A DNA stretch of 64,000 nt from an uncultured Eggerthellaceae bacterium. GTDB taxonomy: Bacteria > Actinomycetota > Coriobacteriia > Coriobacteriales > Eggerthellaceae. The notes under the pieces were generated by a model, which had not been told where the DNA came from, did no database searches, and worked only from the letters and a program-made list of their open reading frames with translations. A program made the translations under genes and the position numbers. Below are positions 63,955 through 64,000 of this stretch, piece after piece (within the stretch, counting starts at the first letter, position 1; every line of letters begins with the position of its first letter). The stretch spans positions 14,647 to 78,646 of the forward strand of contig CAJTXX010000005.1 in NCBI GenBank assembly GCA_910584145.1, written 5' to 3'.

Positions 63955-64000
63955 CTAGTACCGAACCGGCAGGTCGAAGGGGAGCCGAGGGAAGGCTGAG
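63955..64000 (-). CDS. Partial upstream gene, probably the ABC permease C-terminus
   Basis: A minus-strand frame entering from the right edge and ending at TAG 63957-63955 with visible residues SAFPRLPFDLPVRY. Only 14 residues are seen. It lies 21 bp upstream of the ATPase on the same strand, the place of the membrane permease in polar amino-acid transporters; assignment by context only. Confidence 0.4.
   Translation of the reverse strand, partial: SAFPRLPFDLPVRY

Noticed and set aside
1..64000. A further VR or a second DGR target in the window
   Set aside because: I saw no other copy of the constant TR segments (TGGTGGTTGCGCTCCGCTGC or GGTGTCCGCGCGTTGCCCTG).
1..64000. CRISPR array or cas genes
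   Set aside because: No regularly spaced identical repeats with unique spacers and no Cas-like proteins were seen.
1..64000. Ribosomal RNA genes or insertion-sequence transposases
   Set aside because: No matching sequences or transposase-like proteins were found; the only RT is the DGR enzyme, not a group II intron.

Overview
The window holds most of an integrated tailed-phage genome (about 1 to 41,450) followed by bacterial chromosome (about 41,460 to 64,000). The bacterial part is GC-rich and carries tad/Flp pilus genes, threonine synthase, a P-type ATPase, a feoA-feoA-feoB iron cluster with a DtxR-type regulator, a BadF/HgdC-type activase, a CLC channel and an amino-acid ABC ATPase. That mix suggests an anaerobic gut actinobacterium, probably of class Coriobacteriia; this is inference from gene content and base composition only. 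The prophage is visibly less GC-rich than the host part. Its integrase and left end lie outside the window.

Prophage layout. 1-1,204 is the immunity region: a LexA/CI-type repressor on the minus strand, a divergent small HTH protein, and four operator-like palindromes between them. 1,222-8,744 is the early replication and recombination operon: SAP/DUF1351 protein, ERF annealing protein, SSB, replication initiator with a possible internal origin, DnaC-like loader, HNH protein, RecU-like resolvase, sigma-like late regulator. 8,744-11,442 holds small early genes, one interrupted by an amber codon. 11,476-15,948 is mostly a minus-strand accessory block. Two divergent control regions in it share a perfect 121-bp duplication. 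16,272-18,353 is an accessory operon (PP-loop ATPase, nucleotidyltransferase, a two-repeat protein). 18,843-41,411 is the late region: tRNAs, terminase, portal, head, connector, tail with a -1 frameshift chaperone, tape measure, baseplate, adhesin, holin-like proteins, lipoprotein peptidase and endolysin.

The most notable system is a complete diversity-generating retroelement (DGR) at 34,909-38,213. The last gene of the tail module encodes a C-type-lectin-like adhesin whose 3' end is a 127-bp variable repeat (VR). A matching 127-bp template repeat (TR) lies 727 bp downstream, between an Avd-like gene and a reverse transcriptase gene. VR and TR differ at 15 positions. All 15 are adenines in TR; none of the 101 non-adenine positions differs. 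An 8-bp-stem hairpin begins at the first base after VR and is absent after TR. This is the signature of adenine-specific mutagenic retrohoming used to vary phage receptor binding.

Host part. The prophage abuts a truncated pilin-like reading frame and a run of TadE/TadG-like genes. Then come a lipoprotein, DUF192, zinc-ribbon and ModE-like genes, thrC, an SGNH hydrolase, a CtpE-like ATPase, a PIN-domain toxin-antitoxin pair, the feo cluster with a DtxR-type palindrome, a divIC/ftsB-ppx-polyprenyl synthetase run, an activase and a CLC channel. One perfect and one near-perfect parS site at 62,962-63,036 suggest that the chromosomal origin region is near.
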